From: Malurus cyaneus samueli
Lineage: Eukaryota > Chordata > Aves > Passeriformes > Maluridae
Length of the DNA stretch: 64,000 bases
Assembly (NCBI GenBank): GCA_009741485.1
Contig: CM019236.1
Span: 66,126,401 to 66,190,400, forward strand
Direction of reading: 5' to 3'
Shown: positions 40,322 to 51,700 of the stretch, one piece after another
Layout: every line of letters begins with the position of its first letter
Position numbering within the stretch: the first letter of the stretch is position 1
Translations under genes and position numbers: made by a program
The notes under the pieces: model-generated
Told to the model about the DNA's origin: nothing
The model's database searches: none
What the model saw: the letters and a program-made list of their open reading frames with translations, nothing else

Positions 40322-40775
40322 CAGAGAATCATGGGATGGTTTGGAGTGAGAGGGACCTTAAACATCATCTCATTCTAGCTTCCTGCTATAGGGTGGAAAC
40401 CTTCCACTAGACTAGGTTGCTCAGAGCCTCATCCAACCTGGCCTTGAATGTTTCCAGGTATGGGGCATTCATAGTTCCTCTGGGCATCCCGTGGCAGTGT
40501 TTCACCATCTTCATAATGAGAAATATGCTTCCTGTATCTAACCTAAATCTCCTTTCCCTTAGTTTAAGTTCATTAACCCTTATCCTACATTTACATGCTC
40601 TTGTTTCAAGTCCCTCTGCTGCTCTACTGTAACTCCCTTAAGTACGAAAAGGTGCTCCAAGTTCTCCCTGGAGCCTTTCCTTCTTGTGGAGGAACAACCC
40701 CGGCCGTCAGCATTTCTTGATAGGAGAGGTGCTCCAGCCCTTGGAGCATCTTTGTGGCCTCCTCTGGATCTGTTC
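40322..40775 (-). mobile_element. CR1 LINE 3' region, minus strand, longest CR1 here
   Basis: About 450 bases read backward from the tail: GAATCATGGGATGGTTTGG, CTTCCACTAGACTAGGTTGCTCAGAGCC, CATCCAACCTGGCCTTGAATG, TTTAAGTTCATTAACCCTTATCCTAC, and at the far end GTGCTCCAGCCCTTGGAGCATCTTTGTGGCCTCC. All are known CR1 3'-region wording. A diverged plus-strand copy lies in arm 2 at about 63,385-63,640. No reverse-transcriptase coding remains are visible. Confidence 0.95.
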
Positions 40776-42430
40776 TAAAAGAACCATGTCTTTCCATGAA
40801 TGGTATCTTTAAAAAACCAAACCTGAAGAACCCAGAGGTATTTATACACTAATTTGTGTGGAGGTGGCAGGCCACCACCCCCCTAGTCAAAGTGTAGGTG
40901 GAGTAAGAGCTGCTGTCACAGCTGCAGAGCATTTGGATGGCGGTCAACAATCACCCATTGCCCTGTGAGAGTGAGTAATGCAGCCCAGATTTCAAGAAAA
41001 GGGTAAATCATAAAGTCTTGGTGGATCAGTTTAGCTTTCAACCAACAACAAAAAAAAAAGTATATTATAAGAGACCCAAGGTTTGACATGAAGCAGAAAA
41101 GACTTTTCTCCTCAAGAAACAGTTGCAATTAGAAGGTCTCTCAGCCTTTTGTGATGCATTTCATCCTACTATGACTCACCAAGCTGTCCATTTTAAGAGG
41201 ACTATACACCTTTGATTTGATGACAGAGACTTCCAGAGGTGTTTCCAAAGCACAAACAAACCTTCCTTATCTACGCCAGTAATCTCATTGGTTTAAGAGA
41301 GTCATTTAAGGTGTTTGGAAGAAGAGGAAAAAACAAAGAGAATTTGTCTCCATTAAAATTTGGTTCTTCAGTTAAAAAATGTTTCTTCTGTGAAATTTGT
41401 ATGATTATGTACTGTTCCTGCCACTTCTCACTGATGAGTGTTGGCGTGTAGGAGAGAAGGAAGGGTGGAGAAGAACCTACACCATTTCATCCCCACCTTC
41501 AGCTCTGCCAGGTTTAATACAAGACACAACAGCATCAAGTAGAACAGAGTAGGATTTTTGTCAGGTACACTTCTCCTTTGAATTGACTTAGTTAGATTTT
41601 GAATACCTGAAAGAATTTAGAAATATTAAGGAAAATGTTCAGTTTATGTAATTGTTAGATACCTGTGATTGCTTTTTCCATTCTCAAAAGGATCACATTC
41701 AGTTCTACAAGCATTGTGGTGCTACACATTTCTATTTTACAAGGAGGCACAATCCACTCTGGGGTTAATTGCTGTTGTGCTCCTGAAGGGGCAGACGCAC
41801 AGCTTGGCCCAGAGGTTTTATAACCCTGTACATAGAAAAATGTGTCACAAGGGTTTGTAGACTCCTCTGATAGCTCATCCTCAACTATCAGAAGTTTTAC
41901 ACCCGTTACCCAGAACAGAGCAACTGCTTCTGAACATTGCTTCTTACAACAGTTTCAGCAAAACCACAAAAATCTGATACCTAGCACTTTATAATAGCTC
42001 AAGGTTTTATAAGAAGAGCTTCTTTTCAGTTTGCAATCAGATTTGTCTGTGAGTCTTCCAGAGAGCCTAGCCATGAGCAGGTATCTCATGACATTCAGAA
42101 TCAGAGACATCAGAATCAGTGGAAGACTTGAGATGATCAGATCAAAGGATCAACAAAAGCTACCAGAGGGAGAATAATTCACATAGATAGTGTACTCTGG
42201 CCCCAGAAAACCAGGGCCCAGTGAAGACATAAATCTAGATTTTAAGCGTTAAAAAACCTGAAGGTATTCAGTAGTTCCTGACTGGGAGAAGAAAGTCAAG
42301 GCCTTGGAAGGGCTGAAAGGAAAGAGCAGCGAGTCTAAGAAACAGGACAGTATCAATGGGAATAAAGAGTTAAGGGATTTTAAGTGAGACGTTTTGGTCC
42401 TAAAGTGGAATTAATATTAAATGCCAACTT

Positions 42431-42520
42431 AAAAAAAAAACCAAAAAACAACCTAACAAACAAATAAAGAAACTAAAATCTCAAAACCAAACCAAACCAA
42501 AACCCAGCAAAAAATCCCAG
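42431..42520. repeat. A-rich (CCAAAA)n-like low-complexity stretch
   Basis: Runs of A with repeated ACCAAACCAAA units. Its reverse complement in arm 2 (about 60,950-61,060) is heavily scrambled, which makes it a useful place to see the quality difference between the arms. Confidence 0.85.
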
Positions 42521-43558
42521 AATAAAAAATATGCATAGTGCTCCCTCAGAATATCTCCTCAGACCCTCAGACACCTCAGGTTCCCAGAAGCTCAATCTAC
42601 ACAGTTCCTCCAGGGTAAAGAAATTTGCAAGCGATGAATACAAAGAATATGAATACTGGGGTTGTTGCATTCTGTCCCAAACCAAATAATGACCAGATTT
42701 ATTCACCCACTTTATAGAGGTTCTGATTATGGGTGAAAGAAGGTCATAAGAATGGGCAGGGAATGGGAGAGAAAACACAAAGCATTAGCATTTAAGGAGG
42801 CGAGTGGAGCAGAAGCAGGTGTCCTAGTTACTCAGCTCCAGCCCTTTTATCCTTATTGCAGAGCAAAACTGAGCTTTTATCCTGAGTCAGAAGAGCCTTG
42901 CATTTACACAGGCAGCAGGGACACCCTGGACTTTAGGTAGCTCAGGGGCAGCCAAAAGCTTTCTTGAGATGTTCTACTGGGCAGCTACAAGGTATCCTAG
43001 GAGCCCCAAGTTGGTGACAAACACCTGGCTTTCTAAAATGAGGAGATGATGAAGAAGGAAAAGTGACAGGCATTACCACATCACAAAAGGAGCTTCAGGG
43101 TTGGTGCCACAGGCAGCATAACTCCTGCCACTGAGGTGTATCCTAAGCACTGTCCGGCACCACTTATTTATTTTGGAAGACAAGATGAGCCAGAGCACGG
43201 ACCTCCATCCGCCCAGTACCTCAACTGCAAACTGGCAACTGCTTCTCAAACCAGATGTTTCTACCGCCCACCTATGTAATCATGCCCCAACATGATGCCC
43301 ACCACCTTCTGAGCTTGCCCGGGACTAAAGGCAGGCAGGAAAGAAAGGCTCATGACAATAGTTTCCTGCAAGAAAGGAAAAGAAAATGAGTAGTGCCGTC
43401 AGGATTACCCCTTAATTTTGTTGCAGAAAATAAAAATTGCCATCATCCAGCTCAGCACTGTTAGAGGAGGGTTATCAGGGCTGCAACTGTATTATTTTAT
43501 TTCCAGGAATGTGTTGTCTTTTCTTAGAAACATTTTTGCTTGCACTTAATGACTGTCT

Positions 43559-43939
43559 TTGCAGGGTGAGATACTGAGCATGAAGAAACACTTGAGGTAC
43601 CTCTGTTACTATGGCATGAATGACAGAGACATTTTTTGCTATAAAATCACACTATTATTCAACAATAAGACCTATCAGTCATGGTGTGTGTTTCTGCGCC
43701 TCTCCAGAACTCTTTGCTGGCTCATAGGTAGAAACTGCCCTGCATTAACTTTGGAGAGGGAAGTAAAGAATTTAATTTCTATCAGTGATGGAAAACGAGG
43801 CAAAGACATGAATCTGAATTTGGAGTGCCTCCATGTCTGCTTCTCTTCAAACTTCTCATGGATGTATTTGTTGCTCCTTACAAAACAGCATTATTTGCAA
43901 GATTCAGACTTAGAATTTGTTGACAATGCAGTGAATTGA
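43559..43939 (+). other. 126-codon open frame, no recognised product
   Basis: An ORF in arm 1 starting at TTG (with an in-frame ATG shortly after), with a cysteine- and leucine-rich product and no domain. In arm 2 the corresponding frame (about 59,300-59,680, opposite strand) is broken. It is probably a chance frame. Confidence 0.15.
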
Positions 43940-45579
43940 ATTTCCCTTCACAGAATTAGCTGTTGAAGGTTTCAAATGTCAGTGGTTTCAAAAGAAAAAA
44001 GCTGCTGCCCGGGATGGTAAATGCTTTTTAATGCCTACCATCAGATTATCTCAGTTAACACTCATCGTAACAAAACTGGAACCTGAATCATAGTTAAACT
44101 ATTTTTTCTTCATAAACTGTTAAACTGAGACTATTTAAGGTTGAGGTGTTTGCAATTCTTTGGTGTTTTTTTTTAATCCAGATATCTCAAACACTATTTG
44201 AATTTGCTGGAAAAGGTTCTTTGGAGAATGCAGAATTGTTAATATATCATTTGTTTGTACAGTATGTGTATGTTGAATGATAAAAGCAGATGCAGACTGT
44301 AAGGTACATTGTCAAAGGTACATTGTTTTGAGAGCACTGAAGTCACTCTTCTTGTTTTCATTCTGTTTTGACAACTTGGGCCATTTATTTACTTGCTTAA
44401 AGTGCAACATGAATGGTGAAGTAGTGAGACTGCTCTTTCTGCAACATACGCTTGGTTTATTCTTAAATATTTGCCCTGTCAGATCTCAACAGTTACTACA
44501 GCTTTCAGAATTATTCCCATCCGGTGACTGTGGAACAAAAATCCCTGAACACAAAGAGATGCAGGACCTTGCTTAGTGTCATCCTATGCACATAGCAGAC
44601 ACATTCCCCTGCCCCAGGCAACTCTCAGAGCCACCACAACTTGAGAAACACCAGCGACCTTTCAATGGGCTGTCCCTGAAACACACAGATTGAGGAAAGA
44701 GAATTTATCTTTGATAATGCATTTCTCTTTAAAGATCTGAACTTGGAGGCACTCAGAAAGCAATTATCAAGTTATTTTGGTGAATTGATTTGTGGATTCA
44801 AATAACACTGAACATGGCATGCAAACCAAGACATACCTGTCTAAGGAAAATCAAGTCAGGAGGAGTTCAAACAAAGCCCACATCTTAATTTTTATTACTT
44901 ATGGATATGTAAATGCATTTGTGTAGGCAATAAAGGTATTGCCATAAACACGTGCTCAAACTACATTCACAGAAGATTATTTCCTACCTCATCCTTTTCT
45001 TCCTTCCTCTACACCCCCAGACAAGGATTCAACCTAAATGGGTCATGAATTGACTACCTTTGATGTGAACGGTAAACATTTCATCTCCTGTTCTACAAAG
45101 TCTGCTGGTTAATATTTATGGGGACTGAGGAATATTAAGTTATTTGAGAAGGAGCATATGCATATTCCCACAAATACTGAGAAGGAATGGAAGGGAAGAG
45201 ATTGTCAAGGTTTAAAAAGACATCAGATTGTGAAGAGTCTTGTGAAGACATCAGGTGAAGGAGCTAGTTATTTACAAAAGGAACCGAGTTGTTTTAATGA
45301 ACGCATTTCATGAAAGTTTAATATTGTCTTGTGTTGCGCATCTTAAATTCCAGGCTCCCAAAAAAAATTGATTTCATGTGAATCTCCACTCTTCTCGTTC
45401 ATTCAACATTCCCATTAAAAGCATTAAAGCCTAACAACCACAAGGAAAAGTAGAGAGCTTTCAGATTGAAGATATTAATTATCTTCATAATAATCTGACT
45501 TGATCCAGGCAGACAGATGGAGGGGAAAGTGAGAAGAGAACTAAAAAAGGGCACACAGATGAATGTTTGGAAGGCAGGT

Positions 45580-45598
45580 AAAAAAAAAAAAAAAAAAA
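45580..45598. repeat. Poly-A run (A19)
   Basis: Nineteen A, just outside the point (about 45,463) where similarity to arm 2 fades. A T48 run lies at a similar distance outside the arm 2 boundary. Confidence 0.95.
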
Positions 45599-46027
45599 GG
45601 GCGAAAAAAAGCAGTAATGTGGATGAATTCATTAGTTTAGAGCAACTGTATGTATCCCCTTCTTACTTCCCAAGCTGCAGCTAAGTTTTGCTGCTCATAT
45701 TTGTAATCTTCCTCCCCCTGACTGGCAGCTCCCTTTCAAGCTTGCTGTCCTTACAGCACAGTCCTTGGAGTACGCCTGCAGCAGCTCTGGTTTGGCTGTA
45801 ATGAAGCAAAGCCACAGCCAAATCATCTTCCCAGCCCTGCAATAAATCCAGGTGAGAATCCAAGGCGGTACAAATCAGTACTTGCTGGGTTTAGACATAC
45901 TGAGGATGTTAGTTTGAAAATAGGATCATACGTTCTTTTGCAGCTCCAAAACTTGTGAGCCACCGGGTACTGCGTGGAAGTTGACACTGAACTGGGTTTT
46001 GCTACAAAACCAAGCAACTAAAAACAT

Positions 46028-46293
46028 GGAGTCACAGGACAAGGGGAAATAGTTTCAAACCAGCAAAGGGCGGGTTTAGTCTGGAAATTGGAAGCAAAAC
46101 TGCTGACTGTAAGGGTAGAGAGGACCGGCACAGGTTGCCCAGAGAAAGAAATTGGGCTGTCCCATCCCTGAAGTGTTCAAGGCCAGGCTGGATGAGGCTT
46201 TGGACACTGGGTAGTGGAAAGTGTCCCTGACCACAACACAGGGAATGGATTGGATGATCTTTAGAAGTCCTTTCAAACCCATACCATTCTGTG
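46028..46293 (+). mobile_element. CR1 LINE 3' end, plus strand
   Basis: ACAGGACAAGGGGAAATAGTTTCAAAC, CGGCACAGGTTGCCCAGAG, CCCATCCCTGAAGTGTTCAAGGCCAGGCTGGATGAGGC, TTGGATGATCTTTAGAAGTCC and CCATTCTGTGG match the CR1 3' end in order. It is about 265 bases and 5'-truncated. Confidence 0.94.
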
Positions 46294-46789
46294 GGAAATG
46301 TACTGCTCCCCAAACAATGATCCAATTATTGCTGCCCCACACCAAGGGCTGCTGGGGGCAGGCAGGATTCCCTGGAACAGATGGATGAATCCAGACAACA
46401 TCCCAGGGGTTTCAGACATGACCCTACCCTGGCCAGCAGTTCTGTGGCAGCTAAAATGCATGCCTTGCAGTAGAAGGGGCATCCAAGGTCCATTCATCCT
46501 GATGAGATTAATAGGATTTGTCAGGGAAGCCACCCTCAGCCACCAGCAGTGGCTGTGTCACTTTCCCTGTATGGATTGGCTTCCAAAGCACGTCTTCCAT
46601 GGTGGGCTCCCCTGCATACATGGAGGAGTCTGTCTTACAGCTCCTTTGGAAAGGCTCAGTGCACATTCCCCCGAGACTGGGACCCTCCCTCTTTGTATGG
46701 CTGTCAAACCAGTGCCAAATCCCAGACAGAAAACTGATCCCAAACCAAATGCAGGGGTGGACCAAGGCACGCTGCATTAAATGCTAAGT

Positions 46790-46990
46790 CAGTAATTAAG
46801 TTAATTGAGCTTTCGATCTGGCCCATAAATAGCTTTTACATCTTAGCATGATGATTTTTCCTGTTGCTAATTTGACTAATTAATTCGACTAATTCTATGT
46901 GTTGTAGAACTGTTGGTATTGGGGAAACAAATGTTTAATTTAAAAGCTAATTGAGAAACAGGCTGCGGTCAAAGAAAGCAGCCCGATGAA
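46790..46990. promoter_or_regulatory. TAAT-rich block, possible conserved non-coding enhancer
   Basis: About 200 bases are dense in homeodomain-type cores: TCAGTAATTAAGTTAATTGAG, GCTAATTTGACTAATTAATTCGACTAATTC and AAAGCTAATTGAG. It also contains CCATAAATAGC (MEF2/TATA-like) and GCATGATGA. Clusters of TAATTA/CTAATT with little other repetition are common in deeply conserved vertebrate enhancers near developmental genes. Conservation cannot be judged from one sequence, so the call is inference. Confidence 0.25.
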
Positions 46991-47054
46991 ATGGGTATTT
47001 GCTGATCACTGATTTTCACTATTTTCAGTGGAGGAAGGCAGGCTTGGTAACCTT

Positions 47055-47416
47055 AAGAGAGAGGGAGGAGGATGGGATGACGAGGCGACGAGGACGAGTA
47101 CGAGAAAAGGGATTATGGAAGAAGAAGGATGAGAGTGAGAGGGAGGAGAAGAGGAAGAAGAAAAGAAAGGAGGATAGACAAATTAATTTAAAAGGAGCTT
47201 TTAAGTCAAATGACAGCCAGACGAAGGAGAGACGGAGTAAGAGGGGAAAGAAGAGAAAAGAGGAAGGAAACTGACGAAAGACGAGAGACGAGGGAGGAAG
47301 AGAAAGAAAAGGAGAGAAAAAGTAAAGGAAAGTTGATGAAGAGAAAGAATCGAGAGAGAGATGAGGAGAAGAGAAGAAAAATGGACGAGAGAGAGAGGGT
47401 TGGAAGAAGAGAGAGA
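47055..47416 (+). repeat. Long polypurine (GA-rich) tract
   Basis: About 360 bases are almost all G and A on the plus strand (GAGAGGGAGGAGGATGGG, AAGAAGAAAAGAAAGGAGG and similar), interrupted by one mixed stretch at about 47,175-47,220. Such polypurine-polypyrimidine DNA can form triplex (H-DNA). The overlapping Lys/Arg/Glu-rich open frames (for example 46,999-47,274) are a by-product of composition. The repeated GACGAG/CGAG words add CpGs that are odd in a GA repeat and may be consensus errors. Confidence 0.85.
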
Positions 47417-48666
47417 TCTCGTGCTTGAGTGACGAGCATGAGAGATAAATAATTTCTGACTGACATTACTAATGCTGACTGGTTTTTACCAAGCAATTGG
47501 TGAAGTTTCCTTCTCGCCTACAGTGAGCAATTACAACATTAATTTTCCACCTTGTTTAAAAGATTTCAGAATTTGTGGCTCAAAATGTTCAGACAATTTT
47601 AGTGTGAATGCTGATGCCTAGCCAAGTACTTTTAAGCTGGCCACAAAAGGTTACTTCATGAGGATACTATGTTGAGATTGGATTACTTTTTCTAAGATGT
47701 TGATTTGGAGTACTCCAGGAAATTTCATTTGGGGCTTTCATTAGAAGGATATAGGGATACTTTGTACATGTGTGCACTTGTACACACTTCCTTCTTTGTA
47801 CCCTGCTACAGGTCTACACTCTCTATAATTAGCTAGAGCAATAAAAAGTGCAGGCTATATTGCTTCTGGAGCTCTTAGTATCCATCAAACAAATTACCAG
47901 GAGAACTCAGAAGAACGCTTATGCTGCAGTTTGCAGAATTTATGTTTTCAGGATGCCAGGGTAGGGACGTGTGTGTTAAGCATTCAACCTGGGTATAGAC
48001 GCAGTCGCTGACTGAGATAAGCTGAGGAACAGGGAGACTTCCTTCACTTGGAGCTGCTGCACCAATATTTGGTCACTATCAGTAGAGAGGGACCAGGGCC
48101 CAGGCCAAGGGCAGGTTTATGGGAACCTCACTTAACAGTGTTTACCTTGATGACCACAGTGTGCCCAGTGTTTATACAAAGCCCATTCTAATTTAGAGAA
48201 TTGGGCTGAACATGATGTTACAGCTGGGGATGGGTTCTTTCCACCTGCTCTTCAGAGACTCATCTGCAGAATGTGTTTCCATGGGGGGGACCCTCAAAGC
48301 TGGCATAGCCACAGAAATTAAGAAGCTAAAAGTGAAGTGGGGAATAAATAAACTGCCATGGTCGCTGCAAAGTGCCACAGGGGTGGGAGGGACTCCTGCT
48401 CTGCCCAAAAACTCAGTATATTCTTCAACCGAGAATGAGAAGGTATTTCCCCATTGTATTTGGGGTGAGGAGTTGTCTCGTCAGCTTTGTTACTTATTTG
48501 TAGCCACATTATGGGGTCTCGCCTGGGGTCCTTACAATACTGCTGAAACTAATTGTTGGATTTTTTTAGTTGGATTTTTTACAAATGATTTTCTGAAAGG
48601 AATAGAGATAAAAGGGCCAGTTGAAAATTTGGGCTTTCTTTTGTCCTTTTAAAAACCAAACTAAGT

Positions 48667-48724
48667 TGTTTTGTTTTTTTTTTGTTTTTGTTGTTTTTTT
48701 TTTTGTTTGTTTTTTTTTTTTTTT
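48667..48724. repeat. T-rich (TTTTG)n-like low-complexity run
   Basis: Runs of 9-14 T are separated by single G or GTTG. It could be a minus-strand retroposon tail, but no body was recognised. Confidence 0.9.
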
Positions 48725-48729
48725 ATAGA

Positions 48730-51700
48730 AAATTCAATTACTTTCTAAATTGTCCTGGTGTTTGAATGGGAAACAAAACCCAAGACTTAAAAAATGGGGA
48801 AATTCATTTCACTGTGTTTTGGAAAAAACTGAGACATGCATCAAAGTAATTATTCTTGGAAAGTTTTGACAGGGTGTTCTTTTCACCTAAAAAAAAGTGT
48901 ATTTAGCAAGATAATTGCCAACCAGCAAAGCACAACAGTGGTGGACACAAATTCTGATAGGGAGCTGGTAGCCCATGGGGACATGATTTTCTTGCCTTTA
49001 TTCTTCATCAAGTGCATGTTGAAAACCCCATCTATGACATCACAGAGGTGGCTTTGCATTGAAGTGATATTTTTTTTCCTCCTTTCCTTCATTTTTTATT
49101 GGTGGAAATTGACCAAGGGTTATGATCCACTGGGATGAGCAGACCATGCCACAGATCTCCCTGGCCTCTGTGTTCTTTCCTGGCTGTGGCACCACCACTT
49201 TGTGCCAGAAGACAACTGTGGAGTGTTCTCCTTGGCACAGCAGAGTCCTTGAGACCCACAGGGAGCACGTTTCTCTGGATTCTGAGATTAGGTTGCAGTG
49301 CTGCTCTCTGAGAAGCTGTGCTTTAATTAATAAGTTTCTAGAAAAGCTGGAGAGGTCACTTTAAGGACACATCAGATAGCATTTAGGGGCTGTAGAAAAT
49401 GCATTAAGACGAGACACTTACAGGAATCTGCCGGATTCACTTAACAGAACAGAGTCTGATCTATGACATGACTGCAAAGTACTTTTGTGAGGAATTATTT
49501 CCGTGTACTGACCTTGCCTTTAATATAGCAGAGAAATGTGTAAATAAATCAATTTCTGGAAGTTTATGTCCACTCAAAATGAAAAAAATAGAACATCTGT
49601 AAATAGAAATGACAAATAACTCAATTACTACCTGATGCAGAACAGAGAAAAATATTTGTCCTTTTGGCAATATTCACAAGCAAGAAAAATTGTTTTCCAT
49701 ACTAGTTAGAGCAACTAACTCAAAAGTTAGGGGGGTCAAAACTACCCAGGGCCACAAGTTCTGCTGTGAGCTTTTGGGTGTTATTTTCATGCTACCAATA
49801 AAACAGAAGATGCCTTCAACTCAGAGATGTTTTCCAAGTAAAAGTGCACTTCAGAAGAAGCTAACAGCACAAAAAAAAAAACTAGACCACCATAATTGAT
49901 ACTTTTACAGCGGTGAGAGAATAAATTGTATTGATTAAAAGCTTTGTGAAGGTTTTGTTTTTCAGTGCAATTTCTTTTCGTATGAGATGCTTGAAGAGTA
50001 GTGCTTCAGAAGTACAGAGGATGCAAAAGTTCTGACTTGTCTTTTTTTAAAAAAGGCAAGCAACATGCAATAACACCTGTTGCTCAGACTTAACTGCCAT
50101 GGTATAATTAGAAGATGTTCCGGCCTGTCTTCTAAGGTTGGAGTGCTTATTTGTTAAGATTTTCAGTGCCAAATACAACATTCAAATAGACTTTCTTCAA
50201 TTACTAGTGATGAGACCTGGGCATGCGGGTGGCCCAGAAAGCTTCAGAAGTCTCCCTTTCTTATCACATTAGGAACGATGGCAGGCATTGATCCTGCCAG
50301 ACACATCTGATGCTACATTTTTGTGCCTTTGCATCTTGGCAGGAGGCAGTGGCTGTGCTGTATTCCCTTTGTGATTGTTTTCATAAATCACAGGAGGGAC
50401 GGGGTGTTGGTTATGATTATGATCAACATAACACAAAGATGACAGCTTTCATGGGGAGATTTTGGGGCATTTCTAATGCCATCTGTAATCCACACCAAAA
50501 AGCCCCTCTTCAGGTAGCTTTTGATGTCCAAATAGAAGCCCATCCCCTATTTAATACAGAAGCTATCATTAAGAGCTTTCTTAGCAATTTATCAGCCCTT
50601 TTACTTGTGAAAGCTCTTTTCAGCTTGGTATTTCTGCAGCTCACACTACAACATCTCAGGCCTAAGGACGGTCATAATAAAAATAGAAGTGTAACAGGTC
50701 ACGTTTCTACACTTTAGCCTAATGGGATAATTTAATGTGCTTTTAATGTCTATAGATCTCTCCCATCCTCCCTAAACACACATTTAACAATATGAGATTT
50801 GAGGTAAGAGAAGCCTCTGTTCTGAAGCTGTTATTTCTTTTTATAGCTTGCTTTTGCAACTCTGCAGAGTGTAAGATTCAAGATTAGTTTGAGATTAGTT
50901 TGGATAAGTGTAAGTACATCACAGGGATATTTTTAATTGCTTCTTTCTGCTTTACAAAGTCCATTGGTGTTAAGCAAAAAAAACCAAACAAAAATGTACC
51001 GAATTCAATGTAATATTTGGGTGAAGATTTCAAACCCAATGCTTTTAAACAGCATTCATCACAAAGCAACTTCCACTAGAAAAATCATGCAGCTTTTTTT
51101 TGGGATTCTGAGACATGACGCAAAATGAAGTATTTGTGGAGATCCTGTTATTTGTTTCAATTTTGAACACTACTAGGAAAGATTTTATTAATCAAAAACA
51201 TTAATTTCAACATGAAGGCAAACCATCAACATCCATTCTATTCCTCTATTCAATTTACAGATGTTTAAGTGCACACAAGACATTAAGTCTATGATTACCA
51301 AGCAGTTTTTAGATGTGTCTTTTGTAGCATAACCCTTGGAATTCCTAATAACTTGTAGCTTTTCTTGCATAATTGACAACTCTTTCTATGCATCCATAAG
51401 CAAATTATTTTATTCTTTGTTCTAAAGGAATTTGCCTTTTCTTCACTTGAAAAATATGATCACAGTGTCAAAACCAAAATATAGTAATATTTCACAGCTA
51501 TTTTTATAGAGTGGTAAAGTCCTTGTCACAAGGACTTTTCATTTTGTGAAGGATTAATTCTAGAGGGGTTTCATTCTCTCTGTAAACCATGGCACAGAAG
51601 ATGCACTGTGTATGGTTACAGAACATGCAATTAATATTAAATAATAGAAAATGGCTCTTGGCTTTCGTAGCACTTAATATCATTCTGAAGCTTTCAAGGA

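Larger units (their letters stand above)
39978..45463 (+). repeat. Inverted duplication, arm 1 (well-formed copy)
   Basis: This 5.5 kb segment reappears as its reverse complement at about 57,748-64,000. Anchor pairs found by eye: 45,421-45,445 with 57,762-57,786 (25 of 25 bases); 43,562-43,579 with 59,661-59,679; about 42,925 with 60,440; about 42,360 with 61,110; about 41,815 with 61,748; about 41,470 with 62,170; 40,610 with 63,340; 39,978 with 63,999. The order is fully colinear. Arm 1 reads like ordinary bird DNA, including a CR1 fragment. The copy runs off the window at the right end, so the duplication may extend left of 39,978. Confidence 0.95.

Noticed and set aside
44277..44576. 99-codon frame whose middle part is shared with a minus-strand frame at 58,687-58,929
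   Set aside because: The apparent conservation of the peptide is only the inverted duplication of the DNA. The second copy is frame-broken at both ends.
46999..47496. Lys/Arg/Glu-rich frames on plus and Ser/Leu/Phe-rich frame on minus
   Set aside because: They are translations of the polypurine tract. The composition alone explains them.
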